A stretch of 64,000 nt of DNA from Drosophila pseudoobscura (Eukaryota; Arthropoda; Insecta; Diptera; Drosophilidae). This document shows, piece by piece, positions 44,176 through 55,887 of this stretch. The DNA is taken from positions 29,658,001 to 29,722,000 of the forward strand of contig NC_046681.1 in the NCBI RefSeq assembly GCF_009870125.1. The letters are read 5' to 3'. How positions within the stretch are numbered: position 1 is the first letter of the stretch; every line of letters begins with the position of its first letter. The notes under the pieces were generated by a model, which did not search any database, was not told where the DNA came from, and was given only the letters and a program-made list of their open reading frames with translations. The position numbers were made by a program, and so were the translations under genes.

Positions 44176-47100
44176 TTAATTCTGCAAGATGCGTACAGCA
44201 TTGTACATCTGGCCGATGATGGGCAGCTGCTTGCACTCGCGTCGACACAGGCACTTGTAAGTGTGGCCCAGCAGCTTGTCCAACGCTACCACATCGATGT
44301 CTTCCGGCTTGGTGGCAGTAATCGGTATGCTATGCTCGGTTAGGGGTTCCTTCTGCGGGACGGTGAGAACGGGGACGGATCAGTTCTGTGGGTGGTAAAC
44401 GCTGGCAGCACTTACCAGGTTATCCAAGTAGCCCAGCAGTTGATGTCCCACAGAGGCTATCTTGAGAAAGGTGGACTGGGAGCTCTCGGCATACAGATTG
44501 AGCCGTCTGCCGGCTATTTCTAACAGTAGTCTTCCCAGTTCCTCGTCCTCGCTGATATCCTGGAGCAGCGTCTGGGCTTCGGCATCATAGCCAAATGCAT
44601 AAAGTTCCACAATCTGTTCAAGAAGGTGTTCGGTATGTGGGTGCAGACAGAGATGATTCAAGGCTCACCTGTCGCCTCAATATCGGTAGCTTATCCAACT
44701 CCCAGCTGTCGGCCAGCGTGCAAATCTTGGCCATGTAGTAGACATGATCCAGTATGTACAGCTGCTGGAGATCCTCCCTGATCAGATCCATGGTGACAGA
44801 CACGACGCGGCAGAGGAAATCTGTGCGATGCTGCTGCAGGACTAAGTCAGGGCCTGGCAGAATGTAGGGCAGCTCTTTGTTGATCTCCGCCAGCAGGGCT
44901 TTGTTGCCCATGGCATCGAAGAGCAGCGTAAGCGGCTTGGTCACGCGTAGCTGGAAAAAGGCAATAAAATGCAGAACACTGCAGAGTTCTGTCTGCAGCT
45001 GGAGAAGCTTGGGCATGGCATGGTGCTGCTGCAGGGCCAGAAACTGAAGGGGGAGTGCTCCCTCGCTGAGCGACTGCTCGAAATGTAGCTCTCGCTTTTC
45101 GTGCTCCAGGGAGGTGGAAAAGTGCTGCAGAAACTCTAGGCTTAGCTCGAGAAACTCGGGCACTTTGCCGGCCGACATTTCCAGATCCTGCTGGCACATC
45201 TTGTCGACGGGCAGGCGTCCCACCTTTTGCATCAGTTTGGCCGCTGCCTGCAGCGGGAACTTCAGGGTGGCATTCCACAGCATGCAGCAGATTCCATGCT
45301 TCAAGGCCCAATCAGGGGTACGGAACTCGGCCAGACAGAGCAGAGCTGACCTCATGTGATCCAGCGATGTGAGCTGTTTGCTCCACTGCACCATATACTG
45401 CCAGGACATGAGGCTCAGCAGCACTCCGGACTCCAGGCTAAAGGGAAAGTGGGCTCGTAACAGGGCCAGTCGCTCCAGTACCGGTTCAGGTGCAGGCACT
45501 TGCACTTCCTTGGCCAGTTCTAGCTCGGATTCGGTTTCATCGTTTTCTTGTTTCTCTGCTGCTGCTGCTGCCGCGGCAACTGCCGCCGCTTCTTCCTCCT
45601 TTACTTTGGCTCTGGTGAACACTCGACTTTCTTCATCCTGCTCGTTTTCTGGTGCCGTAATCTCCACGATCTTGCTGGGATGAAGCTGCGCACTGACCAA
45701 CCATTTGGCAGCCAGCTCTGTGACGATGCCTTTGCCACCGTTTACGATGCTCTTGAGGCTGCAGTCTGGTGTCTCGTATGGCATTTCCGGACCCACTGGA
45801 TCCCGGCAGGTAAGTGGCTTTCCTAAAATGGCTCCTAGGACAGACACATCTTCCAGTTTTCCGGTGAGCAGACCCCACTGTGCCTCGTCATGGGATATGC
45901 GTTCCCAGCGTTCTTCCTCCTCGTTCTGGGATGATTCGTCGCACGAGCCCTGGAACATGGAATAGTAACCAAGGGGAACGAATATATAAAAGATACGACA
46001 GACCGCACCTCCTTTCGATTGCGCCAGAGATTCGTGGCGACCGTTTTGCAGACAATTGCCACCAGAAGACCAGAGAACTGTTTGCTTTCCAAGAGCTGCT
46101 CGCGCACCTCCTGCCACCAGGGGGAAATGGCATTGTATGCATAGTCATGGATATGATCGCCAGCCAGCTCGCAGATGGTCTGTACCATTGCCGCAATACG
46201 CGACATGTCCTCCACGACTTCATCACTGGGAAAAACAAAGCAAAGAAAAACAAATTTAAATTTAAGAATAGATGAGCTTAAAAGGGGGTTTCGTTTGCTC
46301 CTACCAGTTGTTGTACTTGAAAGGCTTTTCCAGCCAGAACCAAATTATTAATGTCAGCAGATCCTTGCTGGGCAGGCAGGCCTGACCGATCCACTCCTTG
46401 AACTGACCAAAGCACAAGCCTTGGCCAAAGAACTGACTGAAGAGATCAATGCTGACGGCACCAAATTTTTCGGCCTTCTCTGGGAGCAGACTGATGCCGT
46501 CTGGGCTCTCGATATTGAAGATGCTCAGGTAATCGATAAACTCTTCGGACTTGTGGCCATCCCTTAGCTGGAAGCTGACTTCTCGAGTGGTAGATGGTTT
46601 ATCCTTCGCACTGCCATCGTCCAGGAGCAGAACCAACTTATTGATCGTCACCAGATCGGCGTCCGAGAGCTCCAAGTGCTCGACTGGGGGTTCGTTATCA
46701 TTTCTATGGCTGACTTGGCTGAGGGCCAAGTAAAGGTCGGTGAGGCGCTTGTAGTTCTCGATTTGATGTACAAACTCGTGAAAATCTTCGCCAGATGTAG
46801 GTTCGGGTAGCGTCTTCTTAATGAATGCATTAATAATGCATTGGAATACAAAGGGCTGCAGTTTCTTGCTCTTAAGTAACATTTCCAGACACTGCTGTCG
46901 CACCTCCAGCGTCTGCAGTTCGCTGGCCAGCTCTGCAATCTCCTCTAGCTTTTGGTCATTGGCCTCATCGTGGCTTAGAGCTCGCATTTGGTTCCTTAGA
47001 CGCCTCAGAATATGGATATCGCGCGATGTTTGCGAGTTGGTCTCGCTCAAAGCGTAGTGAAATGGTATGTGGATCTCTTTCAAGCTGCTGTCGCTCGGAT

Positions 47101-48603
47101 CCAGGAACAGACAATGGTTTATGACAGCCGATTTCCTTGAATGCCCTCCTCCTCCGCCCGTTGCTGGTGCAACACCAAGTGCACTGTGGTTGCTGTAAAT
47201 CAATTGGCCGCTCTTTGACACAGTAAAGGCGGCCACTTTTGGACCATTCTGCAGAGCCCAGATGTCCAGACAGCCCATACGCGGCGCATAGATCACCAAA
47301 AACAGGGCCTTTCTCTTGTGTGTCTTTATGCCACGCACAGACTTCTCCTTGACGGGCACAAAGGCGCATTGGGCATCGCGATAGCCCTTCCACACGCGCA
47401 GAATGATTGCCTGTTGGGTGTCGATCATCATCACCCGATCTAGATTATCCGTGACGACAGCCAAGCGGCCGCCCGGGGCTATGGCCAGGGTTAGACCATC
47501 CCTTTTGCCGTCATACAGGCGGCATCGTATCCTCATGGGCGCCTCCTTGGTAGGCAATGGCAGAGGGGCATCTTCGGGGGTTGGCGGCGGTCCCGGGGCA
47601 CGCTTGAACAATCCGCCCAGTAGATTATTATAGGCTAAGCCTATTACACCCTTGGCCACCTCACCCAGTGACACGGTCTTGTAGCCCTCCTCAGCATGAA
47701 AGAACCCCAAATAGGGTTCCGCTCCGGCTGCCAGCACTTGGGAGCTTCGCGGCGGTGTGGCATGCACCTTGGCGTAGTAGCCGTGACCAATGCTCTGCTG
47801 GACAATGTAATCGTAGGTCGGGGGCCGTTGTGTGCTCGATATGGCTGCGTCGTTAATGATGCCCTCGCGCTCCTGCTTGAATTTGAACTTCTGGAACGGC
47901 ACCACATCCGCTATGGGATAGGAACCTCTCTCAAGAGCGCCACGCTGGACATTATGCCGACAGTTGGTCAGCGTGGGTAATATATCCTGGCCCTTTATGA
48001 AGCACAAACAGCGCGTGTACACAATGTAGAGCAAAGCATCTCCGTCTGAATGGCGTGGAGGCGATTGCAATTTGACGCCAATCACAGGATCCTCCTGACA
48101 ACTGCAACATATACTGATTAATACCTGAGTGTGGGAAGGGTTTAATGACTAACCATTGAGAGAATAGCTTTTGGCCGGCGTCTGTGTAAAAGACGACCAG
48201 TCCAGATACCAAGCCCACTGCCACGCAGGTCCATTCTATAGCTCCATCAGTGTTCCGGCTCTGAGTCATGGGCAGACACGTCAGGCTGGTCACAATCTGA
48301 TTGGGATCCTCCAGCTCGCCGCACCACCCCATGGCGTAGGTGTTGGCATGCCCATTGCTGCTCCAGCAGGTCGATAGGAAGGCTAGCTTCTCCCCCTGGG
48401 CCAGGGCGATCAGCTCCCCCGTTGGGGATATGGCAGAGTTAATGCCGTTTAGCCAGTTATCGTCTGCTCCATGGGAAGATTTTTTGATTAACTACGGTAG
48501 TGCTAGGCTTAGCTTTCAGCGTCTCACCATGCCCCAGGCCAAAATATTCCTGAACTTTTCTAAAATCGCGTATTTCCCCAAATGTTTTCACTTCACAGGC
48601 CAT
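44176..48603 (-). CDS. Rab3-GAP: Rab3 GTPase-activating protein non-catalytic subunit (Rab3GAP2), 1351 aa
   Basis: Seven exons: 48603-48528, 48463-48154, 48101-46305, 46225-46009, 45949-44669, 44613-44416 and 44352-44176. The phases agree and the length is close to human RAB3GAP2 (1393 aa). The start [14 protein letters not shown] is followed by [39 protein letters not shown] and [20 protein letters not shown], close to the human [20 protein letters not shown]. The N-terminal part is the propeller-like Rab3GAP2_N region. The later helical region includes [21 protein letters not shown] Glu/Ala-rich insert ([17 protein letters not shown]) lies near residues 915-935. It partners with the catalytic Rab3GAP1 subunit; the complex controls Rab3 in synaptic release and acts as exchange factor for Rab18. 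Acceptor choice for exon 2 is uncertain by one or two codons. Confidence 0.93.
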
Positions 48604-48668
48604 TTTCTTTTGTTGTCATCGCACAGCTGTTAGATGATGATAGTTTTCGAAGTAATATAAACGGCGCT

Positions 48669-48690
48669 ATCGATGCAACAGGTATCGATA
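48669..48690 (-). promoter_or_regulatory. DRE-type promoter elements (TATCGAT and TATCGATA)
   Basis: TATCGAT at 48669-48675 and a perfect TATCGATA palindrome at 48683-48690 lie 65-90 bp upstream of the Rab3GAP2 start codon. TATCGATA is the binding core of DREF, a marker of fly housekeeping promoters. A CAGCTGTT E-box also lies nearer the start (about 48624-48631). Confidence 0.6.
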
Positions 48691-48842
48691 GCACTGTTTT
48701 TGACATTCACAACGAGATTTGGGCGCAATGTTTTGAAGTGCAGTGCTTTTGTATGTGTGTATGCACGTGTGTGTGTATAAGGTAGTTTATTTCAATACAT
48801 ATTCCGTTTATTTTATTTTACTGCAGCATAGTCAAGGTAAAT

Positions 48843-50013
48843 CTAAATTAAGTCCGACTCCACACCACTGTCAATGTAGTCCTTCAGCATCAGACCACAA
48901 TGATCGGGAAGAAGCCTCGTCCAGTTGTTGATGTGCAGCAGACAGCTAGGAATAGTTGCCTCTAGCGTGTCGGAGCGATGCGCCTCCACGATGCGCCTTG
49001 CCACCTCCTTGGGATCCAGCAGACCCAGAATGGATGGGAACTTTACCTTTGGATGCTTGCACAGGCCCGTATTGGTCATGTACGGGAAGATGGTCGTGGT
49101 TTTTATCTGTGGACAAAAAGCGGGTTATTTCTGAACCGAATCTCTATGTCCAATTAATAGTCCTACCATATTTTTATGTGGTCCTTCGCGTAGTTCTTCA
49201 TGGAGTGCCTCCATCAGACCGCGCACTGCGAATTTGGTGGCACAGTACGGGACCAGATTTGAAAGTCCCACCACACCAGCAATCGAGGACAGAGCGATAA
49301 TGTGGCCGCGATTCTTCTCCTCCATGTGGGAAAGGAAGGCCTGTATTGTCCAAAACTGCGAGAACACATTCACATCGAAGACACGTTGGATCTCTTCAGC
49401 CGATTGCTGTAAAATGGGGTGCGTGGGCATGATGCCCACATTATTGACCAGCACCGATATGGGTCCGATATGGGGATCTGTCTTGACGCGATCCGCCAGT
49501 GCCAGTACCTCCTCACGCTTCGAGACATCGCAACTGGAAGATTATATCAATATCAAAATGCTGATTCCTCTGCTTGAGTTTTGGAATACCAACATGAAGC
49601 TGTGAACATCGCCCAGATTAAGGCGCTTGGCCTTTTGGACGGTCTGAAGGTTGTTCTTCTCATTAATGTCCACACATACCACAGTGCTGCCCAATGAGGC
49701 GTAGTGCAGGGCAAGCTCCCGACCAATTCCGTGGCCAGTGCCGGTAATCTAGAACGAAGCATTTTATACTTTTAATTAAATATGCAATAGAAAATTCGTT
49801 ACATACCAGAACAACTTCACCGCTGATATCCTTAAGACTTCTTTTGGGTAATACTTTCTGGATGAGCATGACAAACATTTCCAGGAAGATGCGCAAAAAA
49901 AGCAGCAGAAACTGTACAAAATCCTGCAGAACATCAAATATTCTCTTCGATGCAGTTGTGGTGCTACAAATTATAGAACAAACATCAGACTCAACACTCA
50001 TTGTGTATTCCAT
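48843..50013 (-). CDS. Membrane-anchored short-chain dehydrogenase/reductase (SDR16C / 17-beta-HSD11-like), 330 aa
   Basis: Exons are 50013-49807, 49748-49594, 49533-49167 and 49106-48843, with consistent phases. The start MEYTMSVESD is the first ATG; a second in-frame ATG four codons on is also possible. Residues about 28-58 are hydrophobic (VQFLLLFLRIFLEMFVMLI) and should anchor the protein to ER or lipid-droplet membrane. The NAD(P)-binding motif is TGTGHGIG (71-78), with NNVG at 151-154. The catalytic set is N176, S204, Y217 and K221 (YCATK). An aspartate after the second strand (VCVDINEKNN) favours NAD(H). The layout matches the 17-beta-HSD11/13 and RDH10 group, which oxidise or reduce steroids, retinoids or fatty alcohols; the substrate is unknown. 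The donor between exons 2 and 3 (GTTGGT) is weak. Confidence 0.9.
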
Positions 50014-53000
50014 GGCCAATAGCTCAACAATTAGTTGGGTCAACTACTAGCTCAAGTAGAAGCAAATATTTGCCAAAAGTCGAGGCTTGGCAAGCCCCGA
50101 AATAATATAATTTGTCTATTTGTATGCGGTTGCTGCATGTGCAATGTTCAAACGGTCGAATAGATTGCATTCGCCGGACTTTGCCATAGTATCACCCAGA
50201 GCACAGCACATAGCACATCGCAGCAAGCATAATAAGATAATGGAAAATGTTGAGACTGATTCAAGTGTTGACTCTGGGTCTTGGCCCCTTTTGTAGAGCG
50301 CTTGGGGTTCGGTTCTCTGAGTTGAACGTTTCGCTGGGGATGTCAGCGCAATCATGCTCTGCTCCCACATACAATACATACATATTGCGACAAACACTTA
50401 CTGGATAATTTCACGCTCAATCATGGCGACAGTTGGATAAGAATGGTATGGTATTTGGGTTTGTTCCTTTTTTATCTTTTGCTCTGACAGCCCTTTGAAT
50501 GCGAAGCAAAGTCAAGCAGAGCGCCTAGTGATATTTGTAATTTCTATAATGAAAAAATTATAATGATTATCAGTCACTGCTAGCTTGATTTGCCCTTTAT
50601 TATTTATTATCTCTTCCGTATTTGCTGGTTTCTGCTTTGCACAATTTTTGGTTAGCTTCAGCATTGTGCAGTTTATTGTATTTTTCCTATACTTTATACA
50701 GCTGGCGGCGTAGGCGAGCGCGAAAAGCAAATGCAACATTTCCACTTTCGTTTTCGTTTCGTTTTGCCCCTAAAAATGAAAATTACGTACACTCCAATGT
50801 GGCACACACAGAGCGAGAGAGAGGACGACTCGATTACGCCTATGCATTGGCCTATGCCCATGCCAAAATGTGCAACTAGCCAAACGGGCCACTTGGAGGT
50901 GCTCTTGGCGTATTCTCTTCGAGTCGATTCGGACTGCGCTGCGGCTGGCTGGGACTCTCACATGGCTTGTTGCAATGGGGAAGCCAAGTGTTTGTTGCAA
51001 CAACCAAAAGCCATAACCGTACAATGCACCGAGGGTTGCTTGGTTTGTTGTGATATTTTGGGGTTGGGAATCTATTGGGTTTGCAAACTGAACTTTAGTC
51101 AAAAGTGATTGAGTTATGGATGTTTATTTTTTTTTTTGAGTTAAAATAAGCTGTTTCAGTAGAGAATGATGCTCTTTCAAAATGATGCCTTATGATAATA
51201 TTACACAAAAACTCTGGACAAAAAGTTCAATTAAATATTTCAATGACTATTTTGATATCGTTGGACACTGTTTTAATGTTGTTCACACTTGTACATTGCC
51301 AATTTTCCACTAAAACATTGCACCACTCCAATTACAAGACTCGAAATCCCAAGATTCCTTTGCACATATTCCGAAAACTGGAATGAAAACCAAGCTTTCG
51401 CAATATTTACACAATATCCCAAAGATCCGAAACACAGATTGTTTTCCAAGTCAAAGCCTGAGCGACCCGTTAAGTCTCGTTGCTCGCAGCAAACTGATTT
51501 CAGCGGCGGGTGCTGGGAGCATACAAAGCCTTCAATTCCATCTGGCTGAGCCGAGCTGAGCGACGGCTCCAAGAGAGAATCACTTTGGGACATCAGAGAG
51601 CGAGAGACCGGCCACAGCCCACAGATCCTTGAGATCTAGTCGGTAAATGTGATAAATGATCATATGTGTATATGGCCGTCTTTGTTTACACGTCTCCAAC
51701 TCCAGGCAGATGTGACCTTCATTCAGGGTGGGGTAGGGTCCATACTGAAACAAAAGACCGGGAAGCAACAGCTCCAACATAAGTAAACGAAGCTAAGCAT
51801 GATTTACCGTTTCTTTGCTTAATGTTTTCTTTTTGTTTTTGTGTTGTTGCGGTTTTGTTGGATGAGCAAGCAAAAATTGATCTGCCGTCGGAGCCAAGTT
51901 CAAGTTCAGCAATCAAAGCCGAGACACAGAGAAAGAGAAAGAGTGTTGCAGTCATGAGATAAAAGATAAAAGAGAGGAGAGTGCGCGAGAGCACAATATG
52001 AACTCCGTTTCTGGATATAAACTCTTTTCCAGCTCTTGTCCTTGAGGCGATAACCAGTATTTTGTTCAGAAAGTGACTTTTACTTTGATCTGCATTACTT
52101 TACTATGCTTATTATTATTTTGGTGTTTTGGCATACCCTTGAAGAGGGCATAATATATTTTTCACTGCACAGCAGAAAATGTTTCCGCTTCTATTTTCAT
52201 GATAATAAGCATCGACATCAGAAACAAAATATGAGTAACCATGTCAGTACATCCGACAGACTGACTGTTCGTTCATTTTTTCCTATACGTTGCACATACA
52301 TATCCTCCACAATCGGATAGCTAGGAGCTGCGATAGGAACGATTGATAAACAATTCTTTGTGCAAAAAATTTGCATATTACCATCGACCGAAACGTCACA
52401 TATTGGCAAGATGATATTGCTGTTGCTTTCTGCTATAAAAATCGCTAGCTTCCATTGGAACGATCAGTGTGCAAGGGCATCATAAGCTTCGGCTCCAGAT
52501 TCTGCATACATTTTGATTTATCTTCTGATGTTGTCTGTAGATAACCCTCGTTGCTGTGGGGAAGGTCATTGAAGGGTTGCCCGCATTTTCCGTTCAATTC
52601 TGTGCAATCGACGACCCGTTCACCTAATTGGTGTCAATTTGGTGTCGGGACAGTAAGTATGTACATAGCAGCACATGTAGTACATAGCACAGTAAAAAGC
52701 TGTCTTAGTGGACAGGGGCCCTACATTTTCTTGCTCCCAGTTGCTTAAAAATAGTTGTTCCTTGTCGATCCAATCTCATAGGAGGACACCTTAATTATGC
52801 TAGAGCCCTCCCTCCTAGAGAAATACCACTGTACTTACACTTTCCGGACTGTTCGTCAAATGTCATCGCATATAAAGGTCTGTAGAGCATAAAGCATATA
52901 GCACCCAACCCTAATCAAATTTCGAAATTTGAGTTCCCTGAGTGCCATTAAAATAATCATCGACTTCCACACAAATCCAAATAAACAAAGTTTCTGGTTA

Positions 53001-54873
53001 TTATGTCCTCCCTTCTTCCCAAAAACCATCGCATTCCCTTTGGTTAATGGCTGTGTTTGTGGTCTGTGGTCTGGGGTCTAGCTTGTTGCTTAATGTTCGG
53101 GCTTTATGGCACCCTCCCGCTCCCCCCATGCCCATGCCAGTCTTCTAGTACAAGTATTTTCTCCTTATCGATATGGCGTGCATTAGCAATCAATATGACA
53201 TGTCAGTCACAGGGTGACGGAGGGGGGGAATAACAGCAGGTAAAGCTAAGGCAGGGGACTCGGAGTACATTCATTCGTATCAGATCTGATTTGATCTGAT
53301 TTCTGAAACGGGTTACTAATGTGCAATGCATACAATTTTTATGTTTCTATTTCTGAGTTAATTAAGGAGGCTCTGTACTGTCAAAGCTTGGAACAATAAT
53401 GCTTACTTCAATATTTATGTGCCTAAATATATTTCCGTTGACGGTCAAAAACCAATTAAGAAGTTTCAACCGATTTAGCCAACCTTGACATTGAGATATT
53501 GCCCTCATATTAATGCATGTAGTACTCGACGTACATCACTGAATATGTACATACATATATATACATATATACACTGCAATGCATATACTAGTAGATGTTC
53601 CATTAGCTTACCTCATCTTTAATTTGAATATTTATAAAAACATTACACTTGGTATGTTCTGCTAATTGTCAACTATCAATCCGTCTACTCGTCCTGCCAT
53701 TAACATGCAATACAGAATCAGATGAAAATGCCGCAGATTGAATACCCTTTCTTGTACAGAGATACATAATTATAAGTTAATTGATCACTAATAAGATCTG
53801 CAATATTTATATATTTAAGCTTAGATTCGAAATGAGCTGAAAGATCAGTGGACTTTTTCGGATTCTACAACACCTTTTTCTGTCATTCCATCCCAATGAT
53901 GGTTTTTCTGATGATAGATTCTGTTTGATCGTATGGTATCTTAGAAAAATCGTAGAATAAAAACCCATTGTGTTCATATTCAAACGATGATAAGATCATA
54001 ATCATAATCATAATCACAATACCCTGATAAAAATGAGATATGTTACTCTCTTAAAAAAAAAGACTCTTTATTTCAAGTCAAAGTTATCTGTGAACTTTGA
54101 GCTAATACGCCATTCAAACAGTTACGCATACGTCCTGATAAATTCGTTGGGGCTTCCCCAGGGGCTAGGGTATTTTCATTGTCCACGCATGTGGCGGCAA
54201 TGCAATGTGGCAGCCCGAAAGGCGGCTTCAGTTGTCGTTGGAAAGCCAGGCGGCAAACAACGTCAGGAAAAAACATGCGGTAGTCAGTGGAACGGGGATA
54301 CCCGATGAAGGGGAACGGGAAAAAGGAAAGCCAAAATATGTGAGTGTCTAAGGAGATAGGCAACATGGCAAGGACCTGCATATTGTTTTTTTATACTTCC
54401 TGTCTGTGTTAGTGTCTGTGCCTCTATATGTTTGGGTGTGTGTGTGTGAGCTCGTGATTTGTTTACCTGTCAAAATAATAAATATAACTTTTGTTTTCGT
54501 GGGGCGTAAAATACGGTTGGCATTGGAATTGGATCCAAACAGCAGCGAAGCCAACCAGGGCGAAGGACTTTGGGGCGCTTGTCTGGCATGTCCTGTGCTG
54601 TGCCAAGTGCAGTGTCAAAAGTCAGGCGAAGGATAATGGCCCAGAGCCAAGACTGACATGAAAAATGCCCCCGACACTTGCCAGAAAAATTCGAAGAGAA
54701 AAATTGAATTCCTAGACATTTCTCGTTTGCCTTACAGTATGCAACAGTTTTGGCCTCACTTAGTTGTATATTCAGTTGACTTTTCTTTTAAGTTCAAATA
54801 AATTTACAAACTCGTACTATATCTGATCACATAACTACTCCAACAAATCACCTTGACAGGCACGCTTCTCAGC
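50014..54873. other. Gene-poor region
   Basis: Nearly 4.9 kb with no supported gene. Open frames here are short, low-complexity or frame shadows of each other (for example near 50731-51108 and 51273-51593). Simple sequence includes a GATCATAATCATAATC-type run near 53993-54020 and a TACATATATATACATATATA run near 53548-53572. The right end should hold the promoter of the 54874 gene and may also hold regulatory DNA. Confidence 0.5.
53993..54020. repeat. ATAATC tandem repeat
   Basis: About four consecutive copies of ATCATA/ATAATC units in the gene-poor region. Confidence 0.8.
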
Positions 54874-55887
54874 ATGCTCCTGTCACCGTCTAACCAGACA
54901 TGCCAGCGCATCCTGTCCTTCATTGCTAGGATCATCTCCAGGCAGCTGAACCAGATGAGCCAGCACCGAAGGACGTCCCTTGTCCGTGCAGCCTTTGACC
55001 AGTTCCCGCCCCAGGAACTATGCCAGCGTCAAGCCTTCATCCCTCTGAAGGCGACACCCGGCTTGATGGCCATGCAGCGGAGTCAAGTTCGGTTCGGAGA
55101 GGATTACCGCATTTATCAGCAGAACATCGATCTGGACTCCTTCTTCGGAGAGGAGCCAAAGTATGACAAAGTTTCGGATGTCTGCCTGCTCAACGATCAC
55201 TTCATACTGGTGAAGATGCCCCAGTTACAGCAGCCCAACAGCCCAGCAGTAAAGGCACCAACAACACAATCGCCTCCCCAGACGAAATCGAAGCTGCCGC
55301 GTTGCTTCAAATGCAGTCGTAGCAGTCGCGTCTCGCCCATTCTGGAGGAGATGGAGGAGAAGCGTCCTCAGAGGAGCTGCCTGAAGCCCTGGGCCAGCAG
55401 GGACATGGATGAAGTTGAAGTTTTTGATTCCACCACGACCATAACAACCATCCCAAGTGAGGCCAGCAGGAACGGCCTAGACGATATTGAGACCTTCGAA
55501 TCCATCACTAAAATAACATTTCCACGTAAGAGTTTTGTTCGTGCTCCTCCTGAATCTGTGATAGTAGAGCAGCCACATCTGCAGCCGCATCCGCAGCCTC
55601 CTCCAATCCCTGCTCTTCTGCAGCTGGAAGCGATTCATCCAGCAGCATCAGCCCCAGTCGTCGAGACGCCTCTTCTTAGCCGCGCTCCAATCCATTGGTT
55701 TCTGTGGCTCTTCCGGCGACGGCTCCACTCCAGACCCAAGTCCAAGCCCCCGCTGGCCGCCGTTCATAAGACGTACTTTGTGCGCTGGAGCAAACCCCCG
55801 GACACCATCTGGCAGGGCTACGGCGTGGACAGAGGCGAGAAGGAGCATAAGATGGGTCTGCGGCGCTGTCGTTCGGCAGTCTTCTGA
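54874..55887 (+). CDS. Unidentified single-exon protein, 337 aa
   Basis: The first in-frame ATG is at 54874 (MLLSPSNQTCQRILSFIARI). The frame is open a few codons further upstream, where CTTGACAG could be a splice acceptor, so a 5' exon is possible. The protein has an amphipathic N-terminus, then YRIYQQNIDLDSFFGEEPKY, CLLNDHFILVKMPQ, a basic Cys-containing patch (LPRCFKCSRSSRVSPILEEM), acidic Thr-rich segments (VEVFDSTTTITTIPSE and IETFESITKITFPRKS, an internal duplication), and a Pro/His-rich linker. The C-terminus is basic with Trp (IHWFLWLFRRRLHSRPKSKP, KTYFVRWSKPPDTIWQGYGV). I recognise no domain. The long clean frame, the internal repeat and the composition argue for a real but fast-evolving gene. 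Confidence 0.75.
   Translation: MLLSPSNQTCQRILSFIARIISRQLNQMSQHRRTSLVRAAFDQFPPQELCQRQAFIPLKATPGLMAMQRSQVRFGEDYRIYQQNIDLDSFFGEEPKYDKVSDVCLLNDHFILVKMPQLQQPNSPAVKAPTTQSPPQTKSKLPRCFKCSRSSRVSPILEEMEEKRPQRSCLKPWASRDMDEVEVFDSTTTITTIPSEASRNGLDDIETFESITKITFPRKSFVRAPPESVIVEQPHLQPHPQPPPIPALLQLEAIHPAASAPVVETPLLSRAPIHWFLWLFRRRLHSRPKSKPPLAAVHKTYFVRWSKPPDTIWQGYGVDRGEKEHKMGLRRCRSAVF

Noticed and set aside
50731-51108. Overlapping frames on both strands near 50.7-51.1 kb
   Set aside because: Similar length on both strands, low-complexity content and no splice or promoter support.
51273-51593. 106-codon minus-strand frame
   Set aside because: No recognisable domain, and an overlapping plus-strand frame of similar quality; likely chance.
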